Of a stretch of DNA of 64,000 nt, positions 17,201 through 27,792 are shown in pieces; positions within the stretch are counted from its first letter, which is position 1; every line of letters begins with the position of its first letter. The notes under the pieces are model-generated. The model was not told the origin of the DNA. It made no database searches and worked only from the letters and a program-made list of their open reading frames with translations. Source of the stretch: Nocardia vulneris. GTDB taxonomy: Bacteria > Actinomycetota > Actinomycetes > Mycobacteriales > Mycobacteriaceae. The position numbers and the translations under genes are program-made. The DNA is taken from positions 1-64,000 of the forward strand of contig NZ_BDCI01000024.1 of NCBI RefSeq assembly GCF_001613425.1, in the 5' to 3' direction.

Positions 17201-20200
17201 ATGATTGAACTGCCCGGCTGGCTCGAATGGCTCGAGCCGATAGTCGGCATGGAGTGGCCCGAGGGCAACGAAGACCAGATGTGGGCCCTGGCCCAGGACT
17301 GGCACACCGCCGCGGCGGACCTGCGCACCATCCTCGGCGACATCGACGCCGCGAAAAGTGCTTCGCTGACCGCGTATCCGGCCGGCGAAGGCGTCGAAGA
17401 GATGATCAAGGGCTTCGACAGCATGCGGTCCGGCGACGGATCGGAGAAGGACCAGTCGCTGGAGAAGCTGGCCACGCTCTTCGATCGGATCGGTGAATCC
17501 GCCAACAGCGTCGGCACCGAGATCGAGTACGCCAAACTGATGTACTGGTCCTCCCTGGGCCTGCTGGCGGCCGAACTCGCTGCGGCATGGCTGTTTCCGC
17601 CGACCGCGCCCGCGGTCGAGGCGGCTGCGATCGGGCTCACCCGGGTGGCGGTGCGGATCATCGGCCAGCGGGTCGTCGCCGCGATCATCCGGCACGTCGG
17701 CAAACTTGTCGCGTCCAAGTTCGCGAAATTCATGCTGCGGCATGTCGCGATCGACACGATGCTCGGCACTGTGCAGGAACTAGGTGTCCAGCAGTGGCAG
17801 GTCGATCAAGGGCATCGCAAGAACATCAACTGGGAACAGGTCGCGGTCACCGCGGTGAGCTCGGCCGCGGGCGGTGCCGCGGCGGGACCGTTCGGCGACT
17901 GGCTCGGCAACAAGCTGAGCGCGGAGATGAAGCCGTGGATGCGCGCCGCGATCACCGGTCCCGCAGCGGGTCTCGTCGGCGCCGGCGCGGGTTTCGTCGC
18001 CGCGACCGGCACCCAGTTCGGGATCGATGCCGCGAAGAACGGATGGGGCGACGCCTGGAACAACCTGAAGAACACCCCGGTCGACTGGCGGATGTTCACC
18101 GCGGGCGCCTCCAACGGTGCCATGTCGGCAGTGAACAAGGTTGGTGCACAGCATGCTTGGGGCAGCATGCGGCCGGAGATGTTCGGCAGGCCGGATTTCG
18201 GGACCCGCTTCGCCGATGCGGTCGATGGTCCCGGTGGTGCGCAGTCGACCGACGGTGTGCGCGTCGGATTCCGACCTGAGGGGGCTGGCGATGGCAGTCG
18301 CGCCGCGGCAGGTGATGGCAGTAGGGGTGCGGCAGGTGACGGCAACAGGGCGGCGGGGGACGGCAGCCGGTCCGCGAACGATGGCAGTGCAACACGTCCC
18401 GCCGGGGCTGAGGGGCAGGGCCGCGTCGCCGAGGGGGACGCTGGTCGGCAGAACAGCAGCGATGGGGCAGAGCGGGGTTCGGCGGGCGACGACAGACGGT
18501 CTGGCGAAGGCGACCGCAGAGGTTCAGGCGAAAGCGATAGCGGCGCTTCGGGCGAGAACAACAGTGGTGCGTCGAGGGAAAGCGACAGCGGGGCGGCGCG
18601 CGATTCCGTGAGCCGATCGGGTGACTCGGTTCGGAGCGCGGGCAGCGAGGCGTTATCGGATGGCCGGGCGGGTGACGCCGCGGCCCGGGCCGGTGACGGC
18701 AGCACCGGTCGACCTATCGAAGGCGGCAGTGCGAATGCTGATCGCGCGAACGCTGATCGTGCGGCCGCCCAGGCCGATTCGAGTGGTGCTGTCGACCAGC
18801 GCGCAGGGATGGCGGCGCAGGACGCGGTGCACCTCTCCGAAGGTCGCATCGACGCCACCACTACCGGAAATGACTCGGTCGCGGCGCGCACCGGCCTGGC
18901 AGACGGCGGTCCGGTCACGACCGCGCCCGCGCACCCGCCTGCCACCCATCCGAGTGCTGCTCCGGCGCACCAGAGTTCAACCGGGACCGCCGCAGGTAGT
19001 GAAAGCCGTGGTAACCCTGGATCTTCCAGTCCGCTGCGGCCGGTGGCCGGCGAGGTCCGGCCACACGCCGGTGCGGATGCGTCACGCGTCGAACAGCCGC
19101 GTACGGGTGCGGAGCCGCGCGCCGGGACCCCGGACAGTCGAGTGTCTGGCGAGGCACGCACGTCTACTGATCGTCCGCGCGCGGCCGATGTCCGTGGCGA
19201 AAGTACCGGCGGTGAACAGCGTAGGTCGGGCCTGGCCGATGGTTCCGCGCGCGGCAACGATCACCGGACGGGCTTGCAGTCGGGCTCGAGTGGTGAATCA
19301 GTGCCACCGGGGCACGCTGTCGCGTATGGTTCCATCCCGGCCCGGCAGCAAACCGACGGCGCGGTACCGGTGTCGGAAAGCGAGCCCCCGGCGCGAGCCG
19401 ACCGTGGCAGTCCGCTCGATGTGGCGGGGGTGTTGCCCCTCGCGGCCGCAGCCGGTGCGGAGACGGGCCCGACACCGCGCGCGGATCGACCTGTGCCCAC
19501 GGATACCGGCCGGCGCACTATCGATGAGCCGGACGCGTCGAGTCCGGATCTGTCGGAAACCGAGCATCCACGCGACTGCGCGATCCGCAGCCTCGAATTG
19601 ATCCGGGATCTCACCGGTAGCGCCGTGATCGAGGTGCCGACCAGGGAAATCGGTCTGGATGGCGTGTCCCAGTCGGAGATCGAGCACGCCGCCGGTGTGC
19701 CGCTGCGAGACGTCGAGAACCACAACGTGATTCGGGACGCGCTGTTGTACGAGACCGGGCCGGACGGCAGCGTGCTCCGCGACGCCGACGGCAACCCGAT
19801 CGAGCGGCCCGACGGGGTGGCCGCGCTGGTGGTGGACGTCTACGGCACGGTCGACGAGCACAACGTCGGTGCCCACGCCTACGTGCTGGTCAAAGAGAAC
19901 GGGACGGTCGTCGTCCGCGACCTCACCGCGGGGTTGGCGCACGGTTTCCCGCCGATCCTGCCGGACGGCGACCATCCGGTCGCGCTCATCCGCACGATCC
20001 TGTTCGACGAGAACGGGATTCCGCAGCAGCACGGCGAGTCCGACACGGTACCCACTGCTTCGGAACTGCACACCGTCGATGTCGGCGATCGTCCGCCCGC
20101 ACCGGACGGCGACCCGGTCGAACCTGCTTCGAGCTCGAACGGCGGCGGGAAGAAGCCGCCGAGCGAACTACCGCCGCCCGCCGCCCCGGACGATCCGGGC

Positions 20201-23200
20201 GAGCACGCGAAGCCGAATTCGCACCGCGACAACGATTCCGATGATGCGCCGGTACTCGAACCGGACGAGATCGTGCTCGCCGACGATTTCCGCCCGCACA
20301 CCGTCGAGATCGACGGTGAGCAAGTGCCGTTGGCATTGCGCCCGGACGGCGAAGATCGTTGGCGCGCAGTACCTGCCGCCGACGGTGAGGTGCCCGCCCG
20401 CCGCGAGAACTCGAGCGAGTTCGAGAAGACGTCCGCGGTTCGCCGTGCGTGGGAACGCTTTCGGGACCGGACCCATGTGCGCGGCTACGAGGGTGACAAT
20501 CCGAAATACCCGTCCGGCTCGGGTGAGGACGGCCGTGGGCAGACCGCGCTGCGCGACGGCGTTGCCAGCGCACCGGACCTGTTCGATCCGCCGCCCGCCC
20601 CGGCACCGCACGTGCCGGCCAACCCGGACGTTCCGACGATGGGTCCCGCCCCGGAACCGGGAGCGGGCAACGCGCCCAACGTCGCTCGCATCCTGAAAGA
20701 GGGCGCGACGATGTGGAAGAACCGCGAGCTCGTCCCCCTCCTCGGTCAGCTCTCGGGACGTGAGCGCGATGTGGCAGGCGATTTCGTGCCGCCGCGCACG
20801 GCGGACGGCGAGGAGTATCGGTTCTGGGTCAGTGACGCGGACCCGGACCTGGTGCGCGAGACCGTCACCGACCTCTTCGAGGTGGGCCGGATGTCGGACG
20901 AAGAGGCCAGGGCGGTCTTGACCGATGCGCTCACCGTGTCCGATCCGGAACAGCGCCGCCGGATCGTCGACGATATGGCGCGGCTGGGTCTGATCTCCGA
21001 AGCCCAAGCCGAGCTGCTGGCGCAGCAGCCGCCCGCGCCGGAGCCCATAGCCGAGCCGGACGGCCCGCCACCCGCCGACGAATCGCTCTCGGACATGGCG
21101 GATCGCCTGGGCTTCGAGCTCCCCGACGACGATCCGGCGACGGTGCGCCGCATGATCGACGAGCAGGAATATCGCACCCTGCGCGAGGCCGCGGCAGTCG
21201 AAGGACTCGCGGATGCCTACCGGCGTTTCAACGAGGAACAGACCCGGCCGTACACCAGAGAGGATGTGGCAGGCCAGGATTCGCGGACACCGCTGGAAGC
21301 GGGCGAGAGTCGGAGCCGGCCACCGGGGGAGCTCGAAGGATCGGGCGCGCGCAGGCGCGACAACGACGCCGACTTCTACTTGGACGACGACGAATTCGAT
21401 GAGGACGGGGGTGATCGTCGCCCCACCCGGCACGGGGAACCTGATCCAGCCGGTCAACCTATCCCGTATTCCGACGAAGTCAGCTTCTTCGACGAGAATC
21501 CGATGGGCCGCTTCCTCAAGGAGATCAACGCGGCGTTCGACGGCATACCGGGTGTACAGAACTACACGCCTGTCGGCAACGGCGCGGACCCGCTCAAAGA
21601 GTGGGGCGATATCGGACCGGACGACGACGAACTCGGCCGCGATCAGGGGCCGCGGGCCTACTTCGAGCATGCGCTGCGCCGCGATCAGCTCCGCGATGAA
21701 TTATCCACCTGGGCACAGATGTTCGGGCTCGACATCGACTCCGTGACCATCCAGCGGATCGAAGAACTGCGGGCCGCGAACCAGGTGCGCGCCGATCGGC
21801 TGGCCGAGTTCGCCGATGCCGCCGAGATCCGGCTGTATCCCGCGTCCGACGATCAGCCGCCTGTCGGACAGCCGTTCGGCGACCAGGTCGTGCGGATTCC
21901 GGTCGGCGAGGGTGTGCCCGATCGGCTGGTGGTCATCGACGGGCCACAGGACCGGGCAACCGCGCTGGCCAAGGTGCTCGCCGAGCATCCCGACCTCGCG
22001 CAGGCGGTGAATCGCGGTGAGGTGCAGGTCGATTTCCATAAAGCCCGGACGGATCGAAACGGTCGCATCCATCTCGAGCCGGTCGGCACCCCCGATGTCT
22101 ACCACCATCGGGAACGCGTCGACGGTCGCGATCTGGCGGTAACCCTGTTGCGCGACAGCGACGGTCAGTGGCGGCCGGTGGTGCTCGACGACACCGCCGC
22201 TCCCCGCACCGAGCCGGATGCCGTGAACGCGCCGGACGCTCCGCCGCGGCCGCGCCCGGAGATCCTCGCGGATCTGGTGGATGTGGCACGGACACTCGGG
22301 CTGCAACCCGATGCCTTGCATCCAGACCGGCTGGCACAGACGATCGCGGATCTGAAGCTGGACAACGCCGTTCGCGCCGGACAGATCGAAGCGCTGGCCG
22401 ATTTCGCGCGGTCGATGAACGATATCGCTTCGTTCAACGACATCAGCGACGCGCGCAGCCAATTGGCCACGCGCCTCGGCATTCCCGAGGCCGAGCTGAG
22501 CCCGCAACGCCTCGCCGACGCGCTGACCGACAGCTCGTTCCGAAATGCGTTACGCGCACAGCAGGTAGCCGACCTCGTGGCGTACGCCAAGCAACTGCGC
22601 GATCTGGATCCCGCCGCTTTCGTCGCCGCGCGCGACCAATTGGCGAAGCGGCTCGGTGTCGAGCCGTCCGAGCTGTTTCCGCCGAAGTACAGCAAGAACG
22701 AAGCGGGCCGGCTGGTGCACGGCCTGGACTCGAACAGCCTCGATCCGAAGAAGCTCCGCAAGCTGTTCGCGCAGCTCGAGCGGGACGGCAAACAGGATCT
22801 GCTGAAGAACGCGCTCACCGAGTACGCGGGCGCGCTCATCCGGGTAGACCCCTACTCCGACGTACCGCGCGGCGACCTTTCCGCCGACCCGCGCGTCACC
22901 GGCGAACCGCCCATCCACGATCCCGAGGCGATCCACGCCCTGCGCGACATCATCCGCGACGCGATGCAGTCGGGTGATCCGCTCGACTTCGGGCAGACAC
23001 TTGCCGACCATCCCGGTCGGCAGGACGGCGACGGCACCTGGAATCGCGACAGCGACAACACCGGCGACCGGCCTGATCCCAACCGGGACTGGGCCCGGCT
23101 CGTCGGCGTGGACCTCGCCGATGCCGACGATGCCACCTTCCGCAAGGTGTACGAGGCCTACCGCGACGGCAAGATCGAAAAGCACGAGGGGCTCAACCCG

Positions 23201-26200
23201 CAGGAACTGGCCGCCGAAATCGCGAAGATGCGCGACGAGGTCCGCCGGCGGGCAGCACAGATCCGCGAACTCGCCGCGTTGGCGGACGAGTTCTACGCTG
23301 CGCCGGAACAGCTTTCGGGCGGTGCGGAGCGCGGTCGGCCGGGTGACGGGCCGGGCACACCGCTCGATGGGCCGGACGGGGATCCTCCCTCAACCGCGCC
23401 GCCCGCCACCGATCCACCGCCTCGTCGGCCGGGTTCCGGCGGCGCGGAGGTGCCGCCGGTCTCGCACGATCGACCGACAGCCGCCGAGCCGAAGACGGAC
23501 GATTCGAATAGTTCTGCGCGGGAGCGTGGTTCGGGCGGCGCTGGGACGCGACGCGCTCCGGAACAACCGCGGTCGTTCGTCGAGGAAGTGCTGCGCCGAG
23601 AGACCGAGGCGCTGGACGAAGCGCTCCGGCACAACGAGGAGTGGGCGCAGCGCGAACATCAGCGATTGATGGACGAGTTGGCGCAGCATAGGCGCGACAT
23701 GGCGGCGCGGTTCGATGCGGCTATCGATCGCGACAGTGCCGATCCTGCAGGTACGGACAAGAGTTCAGAACCCTTGGCAGAGGGCGAGATTGATCCCGGG
23801 GCGCCCATCCGGGAGGGATCGTCGCCCGAAACGGGCAGCGGGCCGTCCGCGAAGGAATCGCCGGTAGATCCGGTGCGGCCGCCGGTTTCGGCGACGCCGA
23901 CCGAGAACGCGCCGGACCGACCGTCGCGGATCGATGAGGCGTTGGCGCGTGAGCTGGCGGCGGTGGACGAGTCGTATCGGCGGCACGCCGAGGAGGCCGA
24001 CGCGGAGTTGCAGCGGGTGCTCGATCGGCTCGATCAGGTGGGTCGCGAGCTGGACGAGTCGCTGAAAGCCGCTGATCGCCCGCCGGAAGCTCAACCCGAC
24101 GAGCCGGTTTCGCGCATCGATGCGGCGCTGGCACGGGAGCTGGCGAAAGTCGACGAAGCGTATCGACGCCATACCGAATGGTCCGATACCGAACTCCGGC
24201 AGGTGCTCGACCGCCTCGAACAGATCAGCCGTGAACTGGGTGTGCCTGACACTCAGGCGGATTCGGTCGACCCGCGCACGCGCATCGATGAAGCGTTGAC
24301 GCGTGAGCTGGCCGCGCTGGACGAATCGTATCGGCGGCACGCCGAGGAAGCCGACGCGGAGCTGCAGCGGGTGCTCGACCGGCTCGAGCAGGTCGGTCGC
24401 GAGCTGAACGCGTCGCTGGATGCGCATGAGAGTGCGCTGGAACCCGATTCGACGGATCCGAGCTCACGGATCGATGACGCACTGTCAAGGGAACTCGCAA
24501 AGGTAGACGATGCCTACCGCCGCCACGCGGCAGCAGCCGACGCCCACCTCCGACACACCCTCGACCGGCTCGACCGCATCCGCACCGACCTCGCAGCCCA
24601 ATCCGACCACCAGCGACTGACGGATGACCTGGATGCCGCCCACCGCGAAATAGCCGACAAGTTCGCCGAACTCGAACAGCGCGAAACCAGCGGGACCGCG
24701 GCGACGGAACCGGGTGCGTCGCAGACGCGAAATCCGGGCACCCCGGACGAGTCCGCACCGCAGCCGGGCACAGACTCGCGCACAAACCGCGCAGACGATG
24801 CCGATCCGCCGAAACCCGCTACCCCCGAAGCTGGTTCACACCGAATCCCACAGCTACCAGGTCGAGCCCTGCGTTCACACATCCCTCACCCACCCAGGGA
24901 CTACGAGTTCGAGTTCCCCGAACCCATCCACCCCACCCCCCTCCCATGGCCCGTCCCGGACCCCCAACCCCCCACCCCACCTCAACCCCCGACCCCACCT
25001 CAACCCCCGACCCCACCGGTCACCCCGCACCCGCCACACCCGCCCGCCACCCCACACCCGCCCATACCCCCATGCCCTCCGGCGCCCCCACAGCCCCCCA
25101 CACCACCGGTCCCACCAACCGAACCACCGGAAACCCCGACACCCCCGAACTTGCCCGTGCCGCCGGGCATTCCGGTTCCGCCGGGTCTGCCGGTGCCGCC
25201 GGGGATCCCGGTTCCGCCAGGTCTGCCGGTCCCACCCACCGAACCGCCGGCAATCCCGACACCGCCGAACTTGCCTGTGCCGCCAAGCATTCCAGTTCCA
25301 CCGGATACGCCGCTTCCGCCGGGGATCCCGGTTCCGCCGGGTCTGCCGGTCCCGCCGGAGATCCCGATTCCACCGGATCTGCCAATCCCGCCTGGGTTGC
25401 CGCTTCCGCCGCGGATTCCGGCTCCGCCGGACGTGCCAATCCCGCCTGAGTTGCCGACGCCGCCGAATCTGCCGACCATGCCGGATTGGCCCGCTCCGCC
25501 TGTGTTTCCGCTGCCGCCGGAGCCTTCAACGTCGCCTGTGCCGCCGGGCGTGCCGGTCCAGCCGGAGTCCGCGGTTCAGCAGGACATAGCGCAGCCGCCA
25601 ACCCGGCCAGGGCAGGCACAGTCCCCGGTACCGCCGAATTCGTCACAACTCCCGACCGTGCCGGGCGCACCTGCACCGGATTTGTGGGTGCCGCCGCAGG
25701 ACCCGGCGCCGAACCCTTCACCGGCGCCGCCAGTCCCGTCTGGCCAGTTGCAGAGCCCGATCTCGCTGCAGCCGCCGACTGTGCCGGGTCAGCCAGAACC
25801 GTCGACACCCCCGAACGCGGCGCAGTCGACTGCACCGGGACCGCCCCAGTTCTCGGCCCCGCCGAACGTGCCGCACCCGCCGGGCGCACCTGCACCGGAT
25901 TTGTGGGTGCCGCCGCAGGACCCGGCGCCGAACTCTGCACAGTCGCCAACCCAGCCGGGGGCGCCGCAGGATCGCACTCCGCACATACCGGGTTCGTCGG
26001 TACCGGGGAGTCAAGCAGGTCCATCGCAGGACCCGGCTCGGCCGAATGTCCCATCTTCGCCGCAGGTTTCGCCCACTCCGCCAGGCCTGTCGGGCTCGGA
26101 TGTCTCTCCGGCGCAGAGCGCACCACCGGCTCCTCCGTTCGTTCCGCCGATGGGTGGCGGTGCGCAATCCAACAGCGGACGCGGTAGCGGGTATGGGCGG

Positions 26201-26611
26201 CGCTCGTACGTCACTGAAAGTTCCAGCAGTACAACGATTGTGGTGCGTCCGTATGTGGGTTACGGCGTATTCGCCGAGTTCGAGCCTGCGACGGGGGCGT
26301 TGCGGGCGACTCCTGCGGGGGTGAGTCCGCTGGGTGGGGTCTATGGCGATTTGGGTGACGTGCCGGTGGTGCTGTACCGGCATCAGGGCCGGTTGGGTTT
26401 GCGTATCGGTAGTCAGGACATCGATCTGGACGGGCCCGTCGCTGTGCAGTGGCTTCCTTACGATCAGCGCACGACACGGTTCGTGGTCAGCGTCGGGGGC
26501 GCGATCGTCGCGGACTTGCGTTACCGCTCGCTGCCCGCGGACATGGATCTGGGCCTGCTGCTCCGGGACGTCATCGCGGACGCGCCTCGGCGCGCCGCCA
26601 TCTTCGCCTGA
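17201..26611 (+). CDS. Giant T7SS-type polymorphic toxin-like protein (3136 aa) with a papain-like domain
   Basis: Residues 1-330 form a CpnT-like, WXG100-type N-terminal domain (MEWPEGNEDQMWALAQDW, then a hydrophobic segment near 118-150). Residues 357-787 are Gly/Ser/Asp/Arg low complexity. A papain-like, Tox-PL-type domain follows, with likely catalytic Cys793 (RDCAIRSLELI), His892 (VGAHAYVLVKENG) and Asp907. A GGGKKPP linker is at 981-987. Residues of about 1000-2050 hold helical and alpha/beta segments I cannot name. Four tandem coiled-coil repeats lie at about 2242-2480, RSHIPHPP at 2558, a proline-rich linker at about 2570-3000, and a final domain of about 130 aa shared with the 6509-aa protein. 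It likely deamidates or cleaves a target. There is no strong ribosome-binding site; it starts 23 nt after its small partner. Confidence 0.85.
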   Translation: MIELPGWLEWLEPIVGMEWPEGNEDQMWALAQDWHTAAADLRTILGDIDAAKSASLTAYPAGEGVEEMIKGFDSMRSGDGSEKDQSLEKLATLFDRIGESANSVGTEIEYAKLMYWSSLGLLAAELAAAWLFPPTAPAVEAAAIGLTRVAVRIIGQRVVAAIIRHVGKLVASKFAKFMLRHVAIDTMLGTVQELGVQQWQVDQGHRKNINWEQVAVTAVSSAAGGAAAGPFGDWLGNKLSAEMKPWMRAAITGPAAGLVGAGAGFVAATGTQFGIDAAKNGWGDAWNNLKNTPVDWRMFTAGASNGAMSAVNKVGAQHAWGSMRPEMFGRPDFGTRFADAVDGPGGAQSTDGVRVGFRPEGAGDGSRAAAGDGSRGAAGDGNRAAGDGSRSANDGSATRPAGAEGQGRVAEGDAGRQNSSDGAERGSAGDDRRSGEGDRRGSGESDSGASGENNSGASRESDSGAARDSVSRSGDSVRSAGSEALSDGRAGDAAARAGDGSTGRPIEGGSANADRANADRAAAQADSSGAVDQRAGMAAQDAVHLSEGRIDATTTGNDSVAARTGLADGGPVTTAPAHPPATHPSAAPAHQSSTGTAAGSESRGNPGSSSPLRPVAGEVRPHAGADASRVEQPRTGAEPRAGTPDSRVSGEARTSTDRPRAADVRGESTGGEQRRSGLADGSARGNDHRTGLQSGSSGESVPPGHAVAYGSIPARQQTDGAVPVSESEPPARADRGSPLDVAGVLPLAAAAGAETGPTPRADRPVPTDTGRRTIDEPDASSPDLSETEHPRDCAIRSLELIRDLTGSAVIEVPTREIGLDGVSQSEIEHAAGVPLRDVENHNVIRDALLYETGPDGSVLRDADGNPIERPDGVAALVVDVYGTVDEHNVGAHAYVLVKENGTVVVRDLTAGLAHGFPPILPDGDHPVALIRTILFDENGIPQQHGESDTVPTASELHTVDVGDRPPAPDGDPVEPASSSNGGGKKPPSELPPPAAPDDPGEHAKPNSHRDNDSDDAPVLEPDEIVLADDFRPHTVEIDGEQVPLALRPDGEDRWRAVPAADGEVPARRENSSEFEKTSAVRRAWERFRDRTHVRGYEGDNPKYPSGSGEDGRGQTALRDGVASAPDLFDPPPAPAPHVPANPDVPTMGPAPEPGAGNAPNVARILKEGATMWKNRELVPLLGQLSGRERDVAGDFVPPRTADGEEYRFWVSDADPDLVRETVTDLFEVGRMSDEEARAVLTDALTVSDPEQRRRIVDDMARLGLISEAQAELLAQQPPAPEPIAEPDGPPPADESLSDMADRLGFELPDDDPATVRRMIDEQEYRTLREAAAVEGLADAYRRFNEEQTRPYTREDVAGQDSRTPLEAGESRSRPPGELEGSGARRRDNDADFYLDDDEFDEDGGDRRPTRHGEPDPAGQPIPYSDEVSFFDENPMGRFLKEINAAFDGIPGVQNYTPVGNGADPLKEWGDIGPDDDELGRDQGPRAYFEHALRRDQLRDELSTWAQMFGLDIDSVTIQRIEELRAANQVRADRLAEFADAAEIRLYPASDDQPPVGQPFGDQVVRIPVGEGVPDRLVVIDGPQDRATALAKVLAEHPDLAQAVNRGEVQVDFHKARTDRNGRIHLEPVGTPDVYHHRERVDGRDLAVTLLRDSDGQWRPVVLDDTAAPRTEPDAVNAPDAPPRPRPEILADLVDVARTLGLQPDALHPDRLAQTIADLKLDNAVRAGQIEALADFARSMNDIASFNDISDARSQLATRLGIPEAELSPQRLADALTDSSFRNALRAQQVADLVAYAKQLRDLDPAAFVAARDQLAKRLGVEPSELFPPKYSKNEAGRLVHGLDSNSLDPKKLRKLFAQLERDGKQDLLKNALTEYAGALIRVDPYSDVPRGDLSADPRVTGEPPIHDPEAIHALRDIIRDAMQSGDPLDFGQTLADHPGRQDGDGTWNRDSDNTGDRPDPNRDWARLVGVDLADADDATFRKVYEAYRDGKIEKHEGLNPQELAAEIAKMRDEVRRRAAQIRELAALADEFYAAPEQLSGGAERGRPGDGPGTPLDGPDGDPPSTAPPATDPPPRRPGSGGAEVPPVSHDRPTAAEPKTDDSNSSARERGSGGAGTRRAPEQPRSFVEEVLRRETEALDEALRHNEEWAQREHQRLMDELAQHRRDMAARFDAAIDRDSADPAGTDKSSEPLAEGEIDPGAPIREGSSPETGSGPSAKESPVDPVRPPVSATPTENAPDRPSRIDEALARELAAVDESYRRHAEEADAELQRVLDRLDQVGRELDESLKAADRPPEAQPDEPVSRIDAALARELAKVDEAYRRHTEWSDTELRQVLDRLEQISRELGVPDTQADSVDPRTRIDEALTRELAALDESYRRHAEEADAELQRVLDRLEQVGRELNASLDAHESALEPDSTDPSSRIDDALSRELAKVDDAYRRHAAAADAHLRHTLDRLDRIRTDLAAQSDHQRLTDDLDAAHREIADKFAELEQRETSGTAATEPGASQTRNPGTPDESAPQPGTDSRTNRADDADPPKPATPEAGSHRIPQLPGRALRSHIPHPPRDYEFEFPEPIHPTPLPWPVPDPQPPTPPQPPTPPQPPTPPVTPHPPHPPATPHPPIPPCPPAPPQPPTPPVPPTEPPETPTPPNLPVPPGIPVPPGLPVPPGIPVPPGLPVPPTEPPAIPTPPNLPVPPSIPVPPDTPLPPGIPVPPGLPVPPEIPIPPDLPIPPGLPLPPRIPAPPDVPIPPELPTPPNLPTMPDWPAPPVFPLPPEPSTSPVPPGVPVQPESAVQQDIAQPPTRPGQAQSPVPPNSSQLPTVPGAPAPDLWVPPQDPAPNPSPAPPVPSGQLQSPISLQPPTVPGQPEPSTPPNAAQSTAPGPPQFSAPPNVPHPPGAPAPDLWVPPQDPAPNSAQSPTQPGAPQDRTPHIPGSSVPGSQAGPSQDPARPNVPSSPQVSPTPPGLSGSDVSPAQSAPPAPPFVPPMGGGAQSNSGRGSGYGRRSYVTESSSSTTIVVRPYVGYGVFAEFEPATGALRATPAGVSPLGGVYGDLGDVPVVLYRHQGRLGLRIGSQDIDLDGPVAVQWLPYDQRTTRFVVSVGGAIVADLRYRSLPADMDLGLLLRDVIADAPRRAAIFA
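19577..20030 (+). other. Papain-like (Tox-PL-type) domain inside the 3136-aa protein
   Basis: Cys793, His892 and Asp907 have the order and spacing of papain-like toxin domains, in which a Cys near the N-terminal helix is followed by HAxx...xRD. The same pattern occurs twice in the 6509-aa protein. Known relatives are glutamine deamidases or peptidases; which activity applies here is not visible. Confidence 0.65.
23924..24640 (+). repeat. Four tandem coiled-coil repeats in the 3136-aa protein
   Basis: Units start at 23924, 24110, 24278 and 24464, a spacing of 62, 56 and 62 residues. Each begins [ST]RID[ED]AL[AST]RELA and continues with a Y-R-R-H segment and a VLDRL or TLDRL helix. They probably form an extended helical stalk before the proline-rich region. 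Confidence 0.8.
24919..26210 (+). repeat. Proline-rich linker of the 3136-aa protein
   Basis: About 430 codons dominated by PPTPPQ-, PPG(I/L)PVPP- and PPQDP-type short repeats, between the RSHIPHPP motif and the final domain. A nearly identical block encoding GAPAPDLWVPPQDPAP occurs twice (about 25669-25714 and 25888-25933). Probably a stiff extended spacer. Confidence 0.85.
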
Positions 26612-26722
26612 CCGCACCCATCCTGTGCTACGACACAGCAGGTGAGGACTGGTTTTGTGCACTCCGCCCGATCGAAACGGCGGTGATTGCCAGGGGTGCG
26701 AAGCACTTGGTTCACTGGACAG

Positions 26723-27688
26723 ATGATCAATGGCGATCCGCTGTCCCTACCCAGCCGCGGCACGATCTGGGCGCTGCAATCCACCTTGCGCCCGCTCGGT
26801 GCGCGCCTGCCCGCGAACCGGCTCGGTGTGGCCGGTGCGCGCTTGGGTTTGGCCCTCGCCTGTCAACTCTGGTTCGACCGCATGTTGCCGACCACGCCGG
26901 TCGATGTCACCAGCCCGCGCGGCCGGACAATAGGGGAGTGGGTCGGTGTGCCGCCGCAACCGGGCCGCGCCCTCATCTACTACCTGCACGGCAGCGGGTA
27001 TGTCGGGTGCAGCCCGGCCACGCATCGCGGCCTGGTGTCCGAGCTGGCCCGCCGACTGGACCGTCCGGCGTTCACCCTGCGCTACCGGCGCGCTCCGGAA
27101 CACCGCTTCCCCGCCGCGCACGACGATGTGCTGAACGGCTACCGCTGGCTGCTCGACCAAGGGCACGCGGCGGAAGACATTGTGCTGATGGGTGATTCGG
27201 CGGGCGGCCACATGGCACTCGGCCTGTGCGGGCAATTGCGCGAGCTGGGCCTGCCGCAGCCGAAGGCACTGATCGGCTTCTCGGCGCTGGTGGACGCGAC
27301 GTGGTCGCTGGCGCGGGCCCGCCGTGCGGAGGTGAACGACGCCTTCATGACCCTCGGTCTGGCTCGCCGCATGACCGGTCTCTACTACGGCACAACACAT
27401 TTCGACGACCCTCGAATGGACGTGGCCGCTCACGTCGGAGCCGATCTACCGCCGATGCTCCTTCAAGCAGGCGGCAGCGAAATGCTCAGCGCCGACGCCG
27501 AGCACTACGGCACCGCGCAACGCGCCGCGGGCGGCCACTGCGAGGTCCAGCTGTGGCCCGGCATGTTCCATGTGTTCCAGGTCGGCCATCGTTTCCTCCC
27601 GGAAGCTCGTGCCGCACTCGACGCGGTCGAAAAGTTCGTCGCCGAGGTGGAGAATCCGCAGGTCACCCAGGGTCCGCGCACCGCGTGA
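26723..27688 (+). CDS. Alpha/beta hydrolase of the hormone-sensitive-lipase group
   Basis: About 321 aa from ATG 26723; a TTG twelve codons upstream would lengthen it. The oxyanion-hole region is HGSGYVGCSPATH, the nucleophile elbow is GDSAGGH and the late histidine is in GMFHVFQ, which together indicate an esterase/lipase-type serine hydrolase. Small acyl esters are the usual substrates. It sits between the 3136-aa gene and the chaperone/immunity-like group on the same strand. A role in the toxin locus is possible but nothing in the sequence requires it. Confidence 0.85.
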   Translation: MINGDPLSLPSRGTIWALQSTLRPLGARLPANRLGVAGARLGLALACQLWFDRMLPTTPVDVTSPRGRTIGEWVGVPPQPGRALIYYLHGSGYVGCSPATHRGLVSELARRLDRPAFTLRYRRAPEHRFPAAHDDVLNGYRWLLDQGHAAEDIVLMGDSAGGHMALGLCGQLRELGLPQPKALIGFSALVDATWSLARARRAEVNDAFMTLGLARRMTGLYYGTTHFDDPRMDVAAHVGADLPPMLLQAGGSEMLSADAEHYGTAQRAAGGHCEVQLWPGMFHVFQVGHRFLPEARAALDAVEKFVAEVENPQVTQGPRTA

Positions 27689-27792
27689 ACGAGACCGCGG
27701 CGAGTGCCGGGCACTGTTGTGTCCGGTTACCCGTTGTGGCACAGTCGAGCGCGCAGAAACACGAGGTCCGACGGGGCAACTAGGGTGATCGC

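Noticed and set aside
20700..23290. A second enzyme domain in the middle of the 3136-aa protein
   Set aside because: Residues about 1170-2030 have helix-pair and strand segments but no combination of residues that I can tie to a catalytic family. Left as unknown structure.
23300..23560. Possible additional toxin domain after the helical region of the 3136-aa protein
   Set aside because: Only low-complexity Pro/Gly/Asp sequence is present; no catalytic motif.
26723..27688. The alpha/beta hydrolase as an immunity protein or T7SS effector
   Set aside because: It has the full serine-hydrolase motif set of ordinary esterases and no export signal; location alone is weak evidence.
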